Positions 42,301 through 50,815 of a DNA stretch of 64,000 nt are shown here, piece by piece. A program made the translations under genes and the position numbers. Source of the stretch: Phymatolithon calcareum (Eukaryota > Rhodophyta > Florideophyceae > Hapalidiales); NCBI GenBank assembly GCA_977006965.1, contig OZ345364.1, positions 2,728,001 through 2,792,000 of the forward strand, written 5' to 3'. Numbering within the stretch: position 1 is the stretch's first letter; every line of letters begins with the position of its first letter. Below the pieces are notes generated by a model. It had not been told where the DNA came from. It searched no databases and saw only the letters and a list, made by a program, of their open reading frames with translations.

Positions 42301-43415
42301 CAGCTTATGTCCCCGTTATTTACTAGAAAATCGTCTCGGATTTCCGTCTGCCACTCTTGTAATCCCATGACTTGAAACGAAATTGTATCTCCAGGTTCTG
42401 CGAATGGCTGATGAGAGGCCACTGCCGAGCTGTCGTCGACAGTGGCGTATCTTGTCGGCCCATAAAACCAAGACCTCGCGCAGACAATGGGCCACTTGTC
42501 CACGCAATCGTCTTCAAGAGTTGCGTGAGCAAGACTGGTACTGCACATGAGCCGGAAAACGGGTCCACATGCCACGTCCGCTCTAGCATATTCACTCGGC
42601 AGGACTGTATGCACCGGAGCGAGAGGTTCTCCACTGCTTGAAACTGTTTTTGCGCGGGCCCCAGCCTTGCGAATACTGACTTTTTCGAGCGAATGCTTCC
42701 CTCGGACAGCAAGACTTTTGTACAACATGGGCTTGTACCTCTTGAATAGAGTACTGTAGTGCGGCAATGCTTCAACACGCTGACGAGGAAGAGAACACAG
42801 CAAATGATCAAGTGAAGGCCCTTTGAGTTCGTTCGCCGGCACTCTTCGAAACGTGTCAGCTATGGCTCTCATGGATTGGTATTGACCCTTTGTTAACTTC
42901 AAGCTTCCATTGGTGACGATGAGGCCCCACAGAACGCGCCAGCTGGAGATTGTAAGAGCACTGTTAGAAATATCCACGGCTTCGTCAGGAATGGGTAAAT
43001 GACTTGCAACTTCGCCCTCTTGTATCATCGGCAATCCACGATTCTGCCGATCGTCATTCACCTCTTCAGCTCCAGGTTCATCCAAAAACGGATTCTCAGT
43101 TAAGGAATCGCAGTCATCCCATATGCCCTGATTACCTTCACTTGAAGCGACAGCATTTCCCGCATCGCTCACATCTCCGTCAGCAGATGACATGATTTCG
43201 TCAATAGCGTCATGATCGCCACGACGAATATCTAGAGGAAGAAATCTCACCGGAGGGAGAGCTAGAGAATGGAAGCCATTCTCTTCCGCGATGACGTGTG
43301 ATGATGAATGATCTTGAAGTGTTTCTGCCGAGTCAGCAAGAGGGGTGGGGATGAGAACTCTTGCATCCTCAAAGCGATAACGACTTCTCCGCTTTTTCCC
43401 AGGTGCCGGAGGCAT
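39312..43415 (-). CDS. TNP2/CACTA-like transposase-like protein, unbroken
   Basis: A single uninterrupted 1,367-residue ORF. Residues about 610-730 resemble the core of TNP2/CACTA-type and related fungal Plavaka transposases: FLLFWDGFEM, then FYMICLNLPSRARASP, then a strand FLDLVGFIGDTPA followed closely by a zinc-like pair CCHLC. The D of FWDGF and the D of GDTPA are candidate catalytic acids. Around residues 1025-1060, LPMIGHVSRIGELVLEKAHQ and LKRAINHSNN resemble the region that carries the last catalytic acid in such proteins. The N-terminus is acidic and disordered. The assignment is by motif memory and remains tentative. An unbroken frame this long means either a young active element or a gene adopted by the host. 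No CACTA-type terminal repeats were found near it. Confidence 0.65.
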   Translation of the reverse strand: MPPAPGKKRRSRYRFEDARVLIPTPLADSAETLQDHSSSHVIAEENGFHSLALPPVRFLPLDIRRGDHDAIDEIMSSADGDVSDAGNAVASSEGNQGIWDDCDSLTENPFLDEPGAEEVNDDRQNRGLPMIQEGEVASHLPIPDEAVDISNSALTISSWRVLWGLIVTNGSLKLTKGQYQSMRAIADTFRRVPANELKGPSLDHLLCSLPRQRVEALPHYSTLFKRYKPMLYKSLAVRGKHSLEKVSIRKAGARAKTVSSSGEPLAPVHTVLPSEYARADVACGPVFRLMCSTSLAHATLEDDCVDKWPIVCARSWFYGPTRYATVDDSSAVASHQPFAEPGDTISFQVMGLQEWQTEIRDDFLVNNGDISCSTFQGVIRHIWTVHHKRRRGNSQFPTDTPGHLLQHEKDIVAHLHFSSYQSPSDSVDIQVPDLPVEEEEIDTQHATGELESTSRSRKKKLSSAMADAVRRRNAALQERRLRMTEAWIGWKKPILKPGDVVSMLAPCTDDGNARVCPTDTFTRICLVQRFWTEQEERDRHVIWIPARDGVITCSGERVPEKLCSPLGLQGTDLYRELRRMDLVSSPSPRRGFDKFQPVSSHGTLSSGERYFIYRFLLFWDGFEMTSGKSASGEGFYMICLNLPSRARASPNAVRIISLTPPGIKSDVVFKNIQDDILKGMTEGILDYDADGVRTRIFLDLVGFIGDTPAINAALDVLGHTAGACCHLCRFVRRSSTLVGSRYTHEVEAGLSSSSGRSFYQHCAIRDSKSKPETCRLLGISSPDLDKPLPLHELRAAMAAQVPHIPRTNGGTPILTGYIDPYKSCLVGPDHLLTGHFRDCVNAAFRLLPSKEHRGLVEAFMIGLLAECKLPTQNRLFDVDKKTLFAMSMTELYALTVVAHISFVRGSSSPFESSPSVVLSQKCRDAIETVKSCSSLVHYLWNTDELPRSSAPLALYLSKAQILTRQHIENVQALCTMDDSDFIALESSQISRHRKSGLSKIYRDCRIAIRSIDKPNVHRLWELANCTLPMIGHVSRIGELVLEKAHQTLKRAINHSNNKDVQIQSVQSAIFNDCQGRLTLNVSAAMAHNPIGVRGCFRLLSGREALIPIEGQISGRHAENVRKALGPDCCVPALLDSHAKSVISPRASCSGPVVWTLESNLETATDGSAISTGPRIAAYEAFSNLCRRISGVPSLVFGDRVKAVYPTGLIGLIASSGDVIRVLCHSFESASAHFPFVCQAAFLGPSSSHSEKSGPLFWRVSALFSRQRSGIAKEFWAAVYPCRITQQYPSGTTHRFQNGPHYAIDNRLSFLKMEPTIRLAANIPICGDGKCLPSASTRFLVHESTCNPSIGSPFFILSTMEGYPPRQG

Positions 43416-44067
43416 TTTCGGAACCCAAACTCGTCTATTGAAGTACAGAAGGGCCTATGTTGTTGATTTAGGCGCTCCCAAGGGCGATCTGGTACTAGAA
43501 CCGTCGTCAGAAGGATGAGGTTAATCTGGAGGAGCAGGTCCATTCTGCAGTCCTCCACACAGTGATTGATCTATAGAGCGGACTAACGGTGGATAATAAA
43601 GTAGGAATATATTAAATAACACACTGATTATGCTGACACAGTAGTGGCGAAAGTATTGCTGTGCGTCTAAGATAATTCCAGAATACCCAGCTCCATATCG
43701 GAAAGTTGACAAATATTATGGTTGAGAATATGTCCTGCGTTTATGATAACGGCTTGAAATGTGGTTACAGATGCACATCACGCACTGCAGGATATGTGTA
43801 GGGTCATTCCCCGTATTGAAGACAATGTAGACTACGCCAGGACCATGTTCTACAGCACATCTGTTGCCAACAACTCTTTGGTTTGGTGTGTGCAGAAGTT
43901 TTACAAGTCACATTTGAACAATTGTTCGTACGAACGTGCGAGTAGTAGTGCCAGGGTTCAGAAGAACACATCTCGGGCACTTGTTTACTCGGCTACTGAC
44001 TTCTATTTTCCTGTGGCCTTGGTCACGCACCGCGCGCTGAACCTTTCGCGGAGGTCGTAGAAGCCCG
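43416..44067. other. Shared 5' region of two divergent genes
   Basis: About 650 bp between the divergent 1,367- and 397-residue ORFs; it probably contains both promoters. A 99-residue frame at 43761-44060 has no features. Confidence 0.45.
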
Positions 44068-45261
44068 ATGGAATTGAAATCGAATCAAACATCTGGAAGA
44101 GCTCCTAATTTGGATCCGCTTTCAGCACCGGCTCTTGCATACGATCCTCAACGAGCAATGAGTGTTGGATTAGGACCACAATCGTCTTCGAAACTCTTTC
44201 TTGGTTCGAAATCAAATGAAAGCAGGTCTGAGTGTGATAGGTCAGGCGAATTGGCAGGACCCATAATAAGACCAAACAACTCTACGGCTTCGCATGCTAT
44301 GTATATGGAACAACTACGTTGCTTACGTCAGTCTCATGCCTCTCTTGCTGTCGACGTGAGCAGACTGGAGCTCCAGCTGGGAGAGTCGCGACGACGGAAC
44401 GCGTACGAGCGTTTGTCTCTCTCCAACCGACTGGACACGATGGACTCTCATTCCGTGTCACGGTCAAAGCTTTTCTTGCGTTTGCGAGCAGCTAAGGTTC
44501 TCCATTCCTACGGGAATGAGCTTGGTCGAAGAGTCCTCGAAATAGTTCGAGCTAATACTGTTGTACAAGTTGTTCTCAGATCTCCTGCTGCAGATTGCAC
44601 ATTACAAGACTTCCAAACGTTGGCCCAAAGTTTGCTACAAGACGCTAATGTTCCGTGCTCCGCTGAACCTTCCCTGTATCACGTCAAGTTCCCTCATCTG
44701 CATAAATGTTCCAAACTACAGATTGTGTTTGAATCATATGCTCATCTCTGTCAAGCACTAGAACTGGACGCCGTGACGAGGTTGGCATCCGTCTACCGCG
44801 AGAGGGCGAACTCTGCGCGTACCCAGATTCGTGCAGTGCAAGTTCTAGGCGTTCACGTACTTCAATCACATTCTCGAAGCATTCTCTTGGGGTACAGCTA
44901 TCCGGATGGCATCCGGAACTCACGTATATCGTGCTTACATCAGAATAGCACCGCCTGGGTCGATGGCTCATGGGAAGATGGATTCACACTCCAAGAGCAA
45001 GAAAGTTCTATATTTTCAAATCAGATGACCCCACCTTCTTCTTCACTGAATGCGAGTGGTACTGAGAAGCCTTCCTTCTCGCTTGTTTGGGAAAAGCTGG
45101 ACTACGCTGGGAGCGTCACGCCTTCAAGTCGATGCATTCCTGGATGCATGCGTAGTTTATTTCCTGCGGTCGTTCTTCGTTCGAGCAAGTTGACCAAAGC
45201 CGCCAACTCGATTTTCAAAGATAATGATATGTTGAGAAGCATGGTCGCATTGCCGCAGTGA
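44068..45261 (+). CDS. Hypothetical protein, 397 residues
   Basis: An intronless ORF with no recognised domain. Residues about 75-130 form a predicted coiled coil (QLRCLRQSHASLAVDVSRLE, LGESRRRNAYERLSLSNRLD). The middle has a folded-looking stretch (LFLRLRAAKVLHSYGNELGR, VLEIVRANTVVQVVLRSPA). It is divergent from the transposase-like gene and may be a partner of it. Confidence 0.55.
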   Translation: MELKSNQTSGRAPNLDPLSAPALAYDPQRAMSVGLGPQSSSKLFLGSKSNESRSECDRSGELAGPIIRPNNSTASHAMYMEQLRCLRQSHASLAVDVSRLELQLGESRRRNAYERLSLSNRLDTMDSHSVSRSKLFLRLRAAKVLHSYGNELGRRVLEIVRANTVVQVVLRSPAADCTLQDFQTLAQSLLQDANVPCSAEPSLYHVKFPHLHKCSKLQIVFESYAHLCQALELDAVTRLASVYRERANSARTQIRAVQVLGVHVLQSHSRSILLGYSYPDGIRNSRISCLHQNSTAWVDGSWEDGFTLQEQESSIFSNQMTPPSSSLNASGTEKPSFSLVWEKLDYAGSVTPSSRCIPGCMRSLFPAVVLRSSKLTKAANSIFKDNDMLRSMVALPQ

Positions 45262-45564
45262 GATTTATGCTCTATATGATGGCTTACCCCATGCTCCGAT
45301 TTCAGTTACACTCGTAGGCCACGCTGTTACCTCGCGATTCCACTTAACCTACGCGCATAGAGCTTCCCGTTGCCTCGCTCTTATAGTTTCAGGTAAACTC
45401 GTAGAGTGCGCCTTTACCTCTTTCTGATTCTGACGAAAAGCACATCACAAAAAATTTAACGAGACATGAGATATTAGTTAATAACATTGCGTAGCTTCAT
45501 ACCCATAAGATTATTCGCTAGTTGGCCTTGATGGCCACCAGTTAGTGTTGATGTCGCTCCAACC
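45262..45564. other. Intergenic between convergent ORFs
   Basis: About 300 bp of 3' flanks; nothing recognised. Confidence 0.4.
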
Positions 45565-47706
45565 CTATCCTAACACCCAGCTACGGTTATTATCGCGCTC
45601 CATCGCCCTCATTGCTCCATTCTCGCCTCCACCATGGCTTTCTCCAGACTGCGCTCTTTGGTCCTCGGATACAGACGCCGCGTCCGCTCGAGAAGTCCTA
45701 GAAATTGGTTCAGACATCTTCGCTAGATACATTTCCATCGACATTGTCATGGTCTCTTCGTAATTCGTCGTAACTGTGACCTTCTTCCTTCCCCCAGCCT
45801 TGGGAGTCTCTAGGCGCTTCGTCACCGTGTCATCTTCTGGCTTGAGATCTTCATGCACGGCGTTTCCCAAAGCAGCTTCTTCCACTTGTGTCAGCTTCTG
45901 ACCCAGGGACTTTCGCAGCATTCCGAGCATTGCAATGGCGAAAATGTGACCAGTTTTCAATGATGACTTTGACATTGCCAGCATTGTGGCCGCGTCGCGA
46001 AATTTGTAAATCTCAACAAGTAGATTCATCGCGAGGACATGAAGACTCAGCTGGACGCTCTCATCATAGAATAGCGTCTCTCTGTGACCAATCAAATCCG
46101 GAAATGCGGTGCATGGATCCCTTCTCACTTCCCGTTTATAGACAAGGGTGACAGTCAAACTCCTGAACTTGTCTCTTAGATCGAGAACTCGACGCACGTT
46201 CTCGTAATTTCCACTCGCATTCCCATCGAATATGTCACGTGCATGATCCCAGTCCGCGGAAATAGCAGGTTTAATGTCCCAGATAGTGTCTCGGACGTCT
46301 TCGGGTATGTGCAGCTCACTGTCGATACTTTGTTCGTCAAATACATACTCGTACCCCAGTCTTGCAGCATCACTGATTCCCGGCAGTCCCTTCATTGCGC
46401 CTTTCTCAAAATTCTGTTCGATGAATTCTCTTAGAAACATAACGTTCTTGTGAAGGTAAACACGTATGTCTGTGCGACTACCGTTAAGATAATCGAGCCA
46501 TTCCGATCGCACAGTCTTGGTCGTTTGATACCTCCACTTCTCTAAAGTCTCCAGGGCATCGGAGGGCGTCGACTGAGATGGAGCTTCCGTAGCAGATCGA
46601 AACCGCTTGGGAGGCGGCCCATCACCTACAGATGATTCTCCATGAGATGATCCCAGCGATTGTGCGCGAAATGCGCGCGATGGCATAGACAGCTCAGGCA
46701 TGGAACGCGTCAGGGAAGATTGTGCCACGGGAGATCTTGCGGGAGTCACAGCATTGCAGGATGGAGTCCTACTGCCGCTACGACTACTGGACTTGCTTCG
46801 ACGACGAGGCGGCTCTTGGCATTCCATTTTGTTGCACGCTGTCTCAATAGTTTTCCGAAGAGCAGCAGGGGTAGAACAGACAAGGGTCTTATGCCACGTA
46901 GGGGTAGCGACATCGGTTTCGACCTCGTTCGTCGCACCAATGGTCGAATTATTCTTCTCTGCTGGTACTCGAACCTTCGCACTTCTTCCCGTCCCATAGG
47001 AATTTGACTTCACATAGAGCAATGATTCAACCATCGACTCTTTTATGAACAAGGAGCTCAGCCGGCCAACACCGGTTGCGTATTTTTTCCTCTTCAAATT
47101 GTTTTTCACGCTAAAGAGAAGCATAGAAAATCCGCTACCTCCGCGCAGAATGTCATGCTTGTCCGTCAAAAGGTCTAGAGTTCCACTAGCACATAATTGG
47201 CGCCCGTTATCAGTCTGCAACGCAAAAGCAGCGCAAGTGACAACACACAACATCTGAACCATTGGAACTGCAGTGTTTGCACCGGAAATTGCTTGAAGAA
47301 GGCCTGGAACTGGGAGTTCGACCACATCTTTGTTTGATTTGCAAATTCCGCAAATCAGCTCAACGCCGCCTGGACTGCCGAACCCAATCACTGTCTTCCC
47401 CAGGACACTGATCTGCTGTGCGAGTGCCTGTTGCTGCCCTAACATTGTCTGAATGTTTTGCCGAATCGTAGACAGATCGCTTGCCAAGCATTGCTGCAGC
47501 TCGGAAACGTAGAACTGACGTTCGGCTGCATTTCCACTCCGGGCAGCACCCGTGTTCATCACAGTTGTTCCCACAGGTCTTGCGGGCATAAGGCCATCGT
47601 TGTCCAGCAGGGTTGTTCCGGCAGGTCTTGCGGGCATAGAGCCACGGGTGACTCCCATATCGCTTCCACCGCAGATTTCGGGCATAGGCGTACGATCAGC
47701 TGCCAT
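45565..47706 (-). CDS. Hypothetical protein, 713 residues
   Basis: A long intronless ORF of unknown family. The N-terminus contains a small tandem duplication (SMPARPAGTTLLDNDG, LMPARPVGTTVMNT), also visible at DNA level. Residues about 65-110 form a Gln-rich coiled coil (ASDLSTIRQNIQTMLGQQQA). The centre is Ser/Arg rich (RRRSKSSSRSGSRTPSC), suggesting a nuclear protein or an RNA-linked SR-like segment. The C-terminal half (about 395-640) is folded-looking, helical and conserved-seeming (LREFIEQNFEKGAMKG, LLVEIYKFRDAATMLAMSKS). No catalytic motif was recognised. Confidence 0.6.
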   Translation of the reverse strand: MAADRTPMPEICGGSDMGVTRGSMPARPAGTTLLDNDGLMPARPVGTTVMNTGAARSGNAAERQFYVSELQQCLASDLSTIRQNIQTMLGQQQALAQQISVLGKTVIGFGSPGGVELICGICKSNKDVVELPVPGLLQAISGANTAVPMVQMLCVVTCAAFALQTDNGRQLCASGTLDLLTDKHDILRGGSGFSMLLFSVKNNLKRKKYATGVGRLSSLFIKESMVESLLYVKSNSYGTGRSAKVRVPAEKNNSTIGATNEVETDVATPTWHKTLVCSTPAALRKTIETACNKMECQEPPRRRSKSSSRSGSRTPSCNAVTPARSPVAQSSLTRSMPELSMPSRAFRAQSLGSSHGESSVGDGPPPKRFRSATEAPSQSTPSDALETLEKWRYQTTKTVRSEWLDYLNGSRTDIRVYLHKNVMFLREFIEQNFEKGAMKGLPGISDAARLGYEYVFDEQSIDSELHIPEDVRDTIWDIKPAISADWDHARDIFDGNASGNYENVRRVLDLRDKFRSLTVTLVYKREVRRDPCTAFPDLIGHRETLFYDESVQLSLHVLAMNLLVEIYKFRDAATMLAMSKSSLKTGHIFAIAMLGMLRKSLGQKLTQVEEAALGNAVHEDLKPEDDTVTKRLETPKAGGRKKVTVTTNYEETMTMSMEMYLAKMSEPISRTSRADAASVSEDQRAQSGESHGGGENGAMRAMERDNNRSWVLG

Positions 47707-48310
47707 TTCGACTCGACTCGGGATTTTCTTGAGCTTTCAGGCCACGCGGAGCCTCGGAGCTCGAACAAAGCTGCAGAGATCACGAATTGAAAGGATTGAA
47801 GAACGGCACAGCGTCGCTTCCACAGCAAGCGCTCGAGATATGGCCTGTAGGCAAAGCTGGGGGAAAGGAAAGGCGGCTAGTTCAACTCCCGAGGTGGGAC
47901 GCTTTAGGCGCCTGTAGACCTCGAATTCGTGTGCATTCGCATTCTATCTATGTCGCAAGAAGTACTGTTTCATAATCATACCATTACACGCCCCTCCGTC
48001 TGTACGCAAACTTGGAATGCAGCACACGTGTACTCTACTTACGCTTGTACTAGCGTTTGGACACTATTGTGCTGTCCGTCCATCACGCGATCTGAATGAT
48101 GATACGTTTACATGGCTACATATATGCATAAGTCGAGTATGACTTTACCTGTGAAGCATATGCTTTCGCTGCAGCTGTAGCTATTTAACTTCAAAATTGG
48201 TTCCCAGGAGTAGTGCACTTGAATATCCGATCATATTATCAGATATGCAAAAGAAATCATGAAGTCCAGCTGCAGTCATATGGCTGTATGACTATATTGT
48301 TATACGAGCT
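47707..48310. other. Intergenic, no gene seen
   Basis: About 600 bp left of the palindrome and MITE. It includes a small imperfect hairpin around 48274-48296 (AGTCATA with TATGACT). No coding sequence is supported. Confidence 0.4.
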
Positions 48311-48367
48311 ACGTGCCCTAATATCAGCTGCAGCTGATATTAGGGCACGTATGATATTAGGGCACGT
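48311..48367. repeat. Perfect 40-bp palindrome plus direct repeat of one arm
   Basis: Bases 48311-48350 form a perfect 40-bp inverted repeat with no spacer, centred on CAGCTG-CAGCTG and bounded by ACGTGCCC and GGGCACGT. The last 15 bases of the right arm (GATATTAGGGCACGT) are repeated directly at 48353-48367. It lies 18 bp left of the MITE insertion. Confidence 0.9.
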
Positions 48368-48380
48368 GTAATTATTTAAG

Positions 48381-49010
48381 CCATACCAGGGGAATGTTAG
48401 AGGGGGAGTAAGGCAGACCCCCCTATCATACCGGTTGTTATGATCGAAAATTGCTGCGCGCGTATGAAACGTTGCGAGTGGAGTCCGACGGTATCATAGA
48501 ATCTTGCATGAAATAGAAGAATAGCCGTAAGTTTTCTGGAACATAGGGAAATCCCAATGTGAGAGATGCTCTCGTTGCAGGATACATTTTGTGGATAGAA
48601 ATATCTGGAATTAAGTCTTATGGACTAAGCGCGGTGTGCAGTGCACAAAAGGGCCGTATTAAGCGTCCTCGCATTAACCTATCACATGCGACCACATCAC
48701 ATTTTCTCTCCATTTATTTCCTCCAGCACTTACAACGCCCATCAGAGCCGTACAAACTAAAGCAACCCTTACGGCGCTCATGTGCACTGTAATCCCAAAT
48801 GTCGTCGTCGCAGTCGCCATTGAACGTTCCTATTGGCCAACAACTACCAACGTCCGATTGTTGCATCGGCGAGCTCTTTGTTTTCACGGTATTTTTTTGA
48901 TACCGAAAATGTTCATAATTTACCTGGCACAACGCTTGCGCCTTTTCCACTTAAATTTATGTTACATCAAATAGCTGCTTTACTCCCCCTCTAACATTCC
49001 CCTGGCCATA
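48381..49010. mobile_element. MITE-like DNA transposon, 620 bp
   Basis: Perfect 26-bp terminal inverted repeats at 48386-48411 (starting CCAGGGGAATGTTAGAGGGG) and 48980-49005, flanked by the 5-bp target duplication CCATA (48381-48385 and 49006-49010). The interior has no convincing ORF, so it is non-autonomous. The 190-residue ORF that starts inside the right repeat (48991-49563) is incidental. The superfamily is unassigned; the termini also appear in the micro-insertion at 12394-12426. Confidence 0.9.
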
Positions 49011-49077
49011 CGTATAAGCTCGTATATTCCATATGTATGACCTCAGAGGCGTTGCAAAGTATACGGTGCGTATAAAA

Positions 49078-49118
49078 TCGTACTCGAGTACGACCATCGT
49101 ATACTCGATCGAGTATAC
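49078..49118. repeat. Two adjacent perfect palindromes, 16 and 20 bp
   Basis: TCGTACTCGAGTACGA at 49078-49093 and GTATACTCGATCGAGTATAC at 49099-49118 are both perfect and 5 bp apart. They could form cruciforms or bind dimeric proteins. They lie 70-110 bp right of the MITE. Confidence 0.85.
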
Positions 49119-49333
49119 ATTTTATTTCCTCATACGGTACGTATACAGAAATGTATACTGGGGGAGCACGGCAGCATTTTGGCCCGACAATTAGTTGGTT
49201 TATTGGGTCCAAATGCCGCTGTGCTATATATGTTTCCGTTTCAAAAAGAATTTTAAAACGGAATTCCGTTGTCACCGGCACAATGAATTCAGCCCATATA
49301 AGAGCGGAGCTAGCCGCCTGGGTAGCTATAGTT

Positions 49334-49830
49334 ACAAGCCAATCAGTCTCTATCATGAAGATCAGAATGCGAGACCTCAGAGCAAAGAATTTAAAGGTAT
49401 ACCTCAGCCGCGACGTCTTTTCCCAGGATGATCGTTTTGCTATAAGGCCAAGGTAAGCTTTCAACCGCCATCCTCGTCGAAGCGACTCCTGTATTGACCG
49501 ATCGAGATCAAAATCATGCAAAGTACGTTCTCTTCTTAGAGCGTCGCCAACTTTAAGATCCAAGTGCGCGAAAGATGCGAGACGTTGAGGTACGGAGGGG
49601 TCTTTCCCGGGAAGATCTTTCTGCTCTGAAATCCAGGTAAGCTTTCAAATCCTTTTTTCTCCATTCTAAGCTATTCAAGACATGGCAATACCTGTATTGA
49701 CTTATACAATCTCTACTCTCTAGCATTATTCGCTCGCTTTGTTTCGTGAGTTTGACCTGTCCACCATATGTGCAGGATCTATTCCACTTCGCTTCTGATG
49801 CTCGCGCCAATGCAGCTGTCTTCCAGGTGT
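49334..49830 (+). other. Duplicated exon-like units with GTAAGC splice donors
   Basis: Two similar segments end in CCAAG/GTAAGCTTTCAA (49453) and ATCCAG/GTAAGCTTTCAA (49637), 184 bp apart, each followed by CCTGTATTGAC. Before each donor, a plus-strand frame begins ATGCGAGAC (MRDLRAKN... and MRDVEVRRG...). A further candidate exon of 51 bp (49776-49826) lies between TGCAG and GTGTGT. This may be a spliced gene with a tandemly duplicated exon or a decayed one. No domain is recognised and no start or end can be fixed. Confidence 0.3.
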
Positions 49831-50530
49831 GTTCTATTTTATCTTCCCATTGCATGCCCCTCTTCAGCCGTCAATTGGCTTGCCGGTTCCCTTTTTAATT
49901 CTTTACGTTGCTATTGGCTTTGAAATGAATAGTTTTTCTCTACTTCCTAGTGTTGAAGCTTCGTGACCTCTCTGACACGTTTTCATTTCGTTTGTTGTCA
50001 TTATACTTTTTCAGCTTACTGGTTATGTATAAGTCCGCACGTGCTCCTCGATCACCTAGTCATTGCACAACCTGGTCGCCGGCGACGGCAAGGAATTTAG
50101 GATAGGGATGAAACTTGACATATGGTCCTCACTATGATACTCCACTAGTGTGGGATGCTTAGATATTATTCATGCCCGTGTAGTGCAGAACACTAATAAA
50201 CCAAATCCAATTTCGAAGCATTTGCAAATTCTTCTACACCACCTGTATTATTCTTCAACTCACTTATATAAACATATGCTCCTAGGGTGTCTCCGAGTGT
50301 CCGTTTTCAATTCTTTCGAGCCCCATGCCCACCATCCCCCAGTAGTGCGGATGCAACTCGAGTGCACCACGCCACCATCCACTGGTGCTATCCAGACTAC
50401 TACGAACATGGTAAGATAGATGCCCTCCGACAGCACAATTATATCCCGTTTATGCTTCCGCAACCGTATTTGAGTATCTGGGCGCGCTAAACCATAATGC
50501 GTCTCGTTCATATAGCGGTAAGTTCTTGAC

Positions 50531-50815
50531 CGTCGCTTAACTTTTCAGAGTCACTCCTCAATGCCCAAACTGGTCACTCCAAAAACCATGCGAGCATTAC
50601 CAGTCCCCAACCACAAGAATTTGACCCCCCATTGAACCACGTGTCCAAAACCAGTTCTTTGGGCATCGCTTAACTTTTCCAGGCCACTCCTCAATGCCCA
50701 AATTAGCCACTCGAAGAATTATGAAAGCATTACCTGTCCCCAACCACAAAAATCTGACGCCCAATTGAACCACGTGTCCAAAACCAGTTCGGTGGCCGTC
50801 GCTTAACTTTTCGCA
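50531..50815. repeat. Tandem repeat, 133-bp unit, just over two copies
   Basis: The motif CGCTTAACTTTTC (preceded by CGT or CAT) begins at about 50531, 50664 and 50797, spaced 133 and 133 bp. Between them CACTCCTCAATGCCCAAA, CAGTCCCCAACCACA and TTGAACCACGTGTCCAAAA recur in order. The third copy is truncated after about 18 bp. Each unit carries a CACGTG E-box-like site. Confidence 0.9.

Noticed and set aside
48991-49563. 190-residue minus ORF
   Set aside because: It ends inside the MITE's right inverted repeat and crosses two perfect palindromes; no domain.
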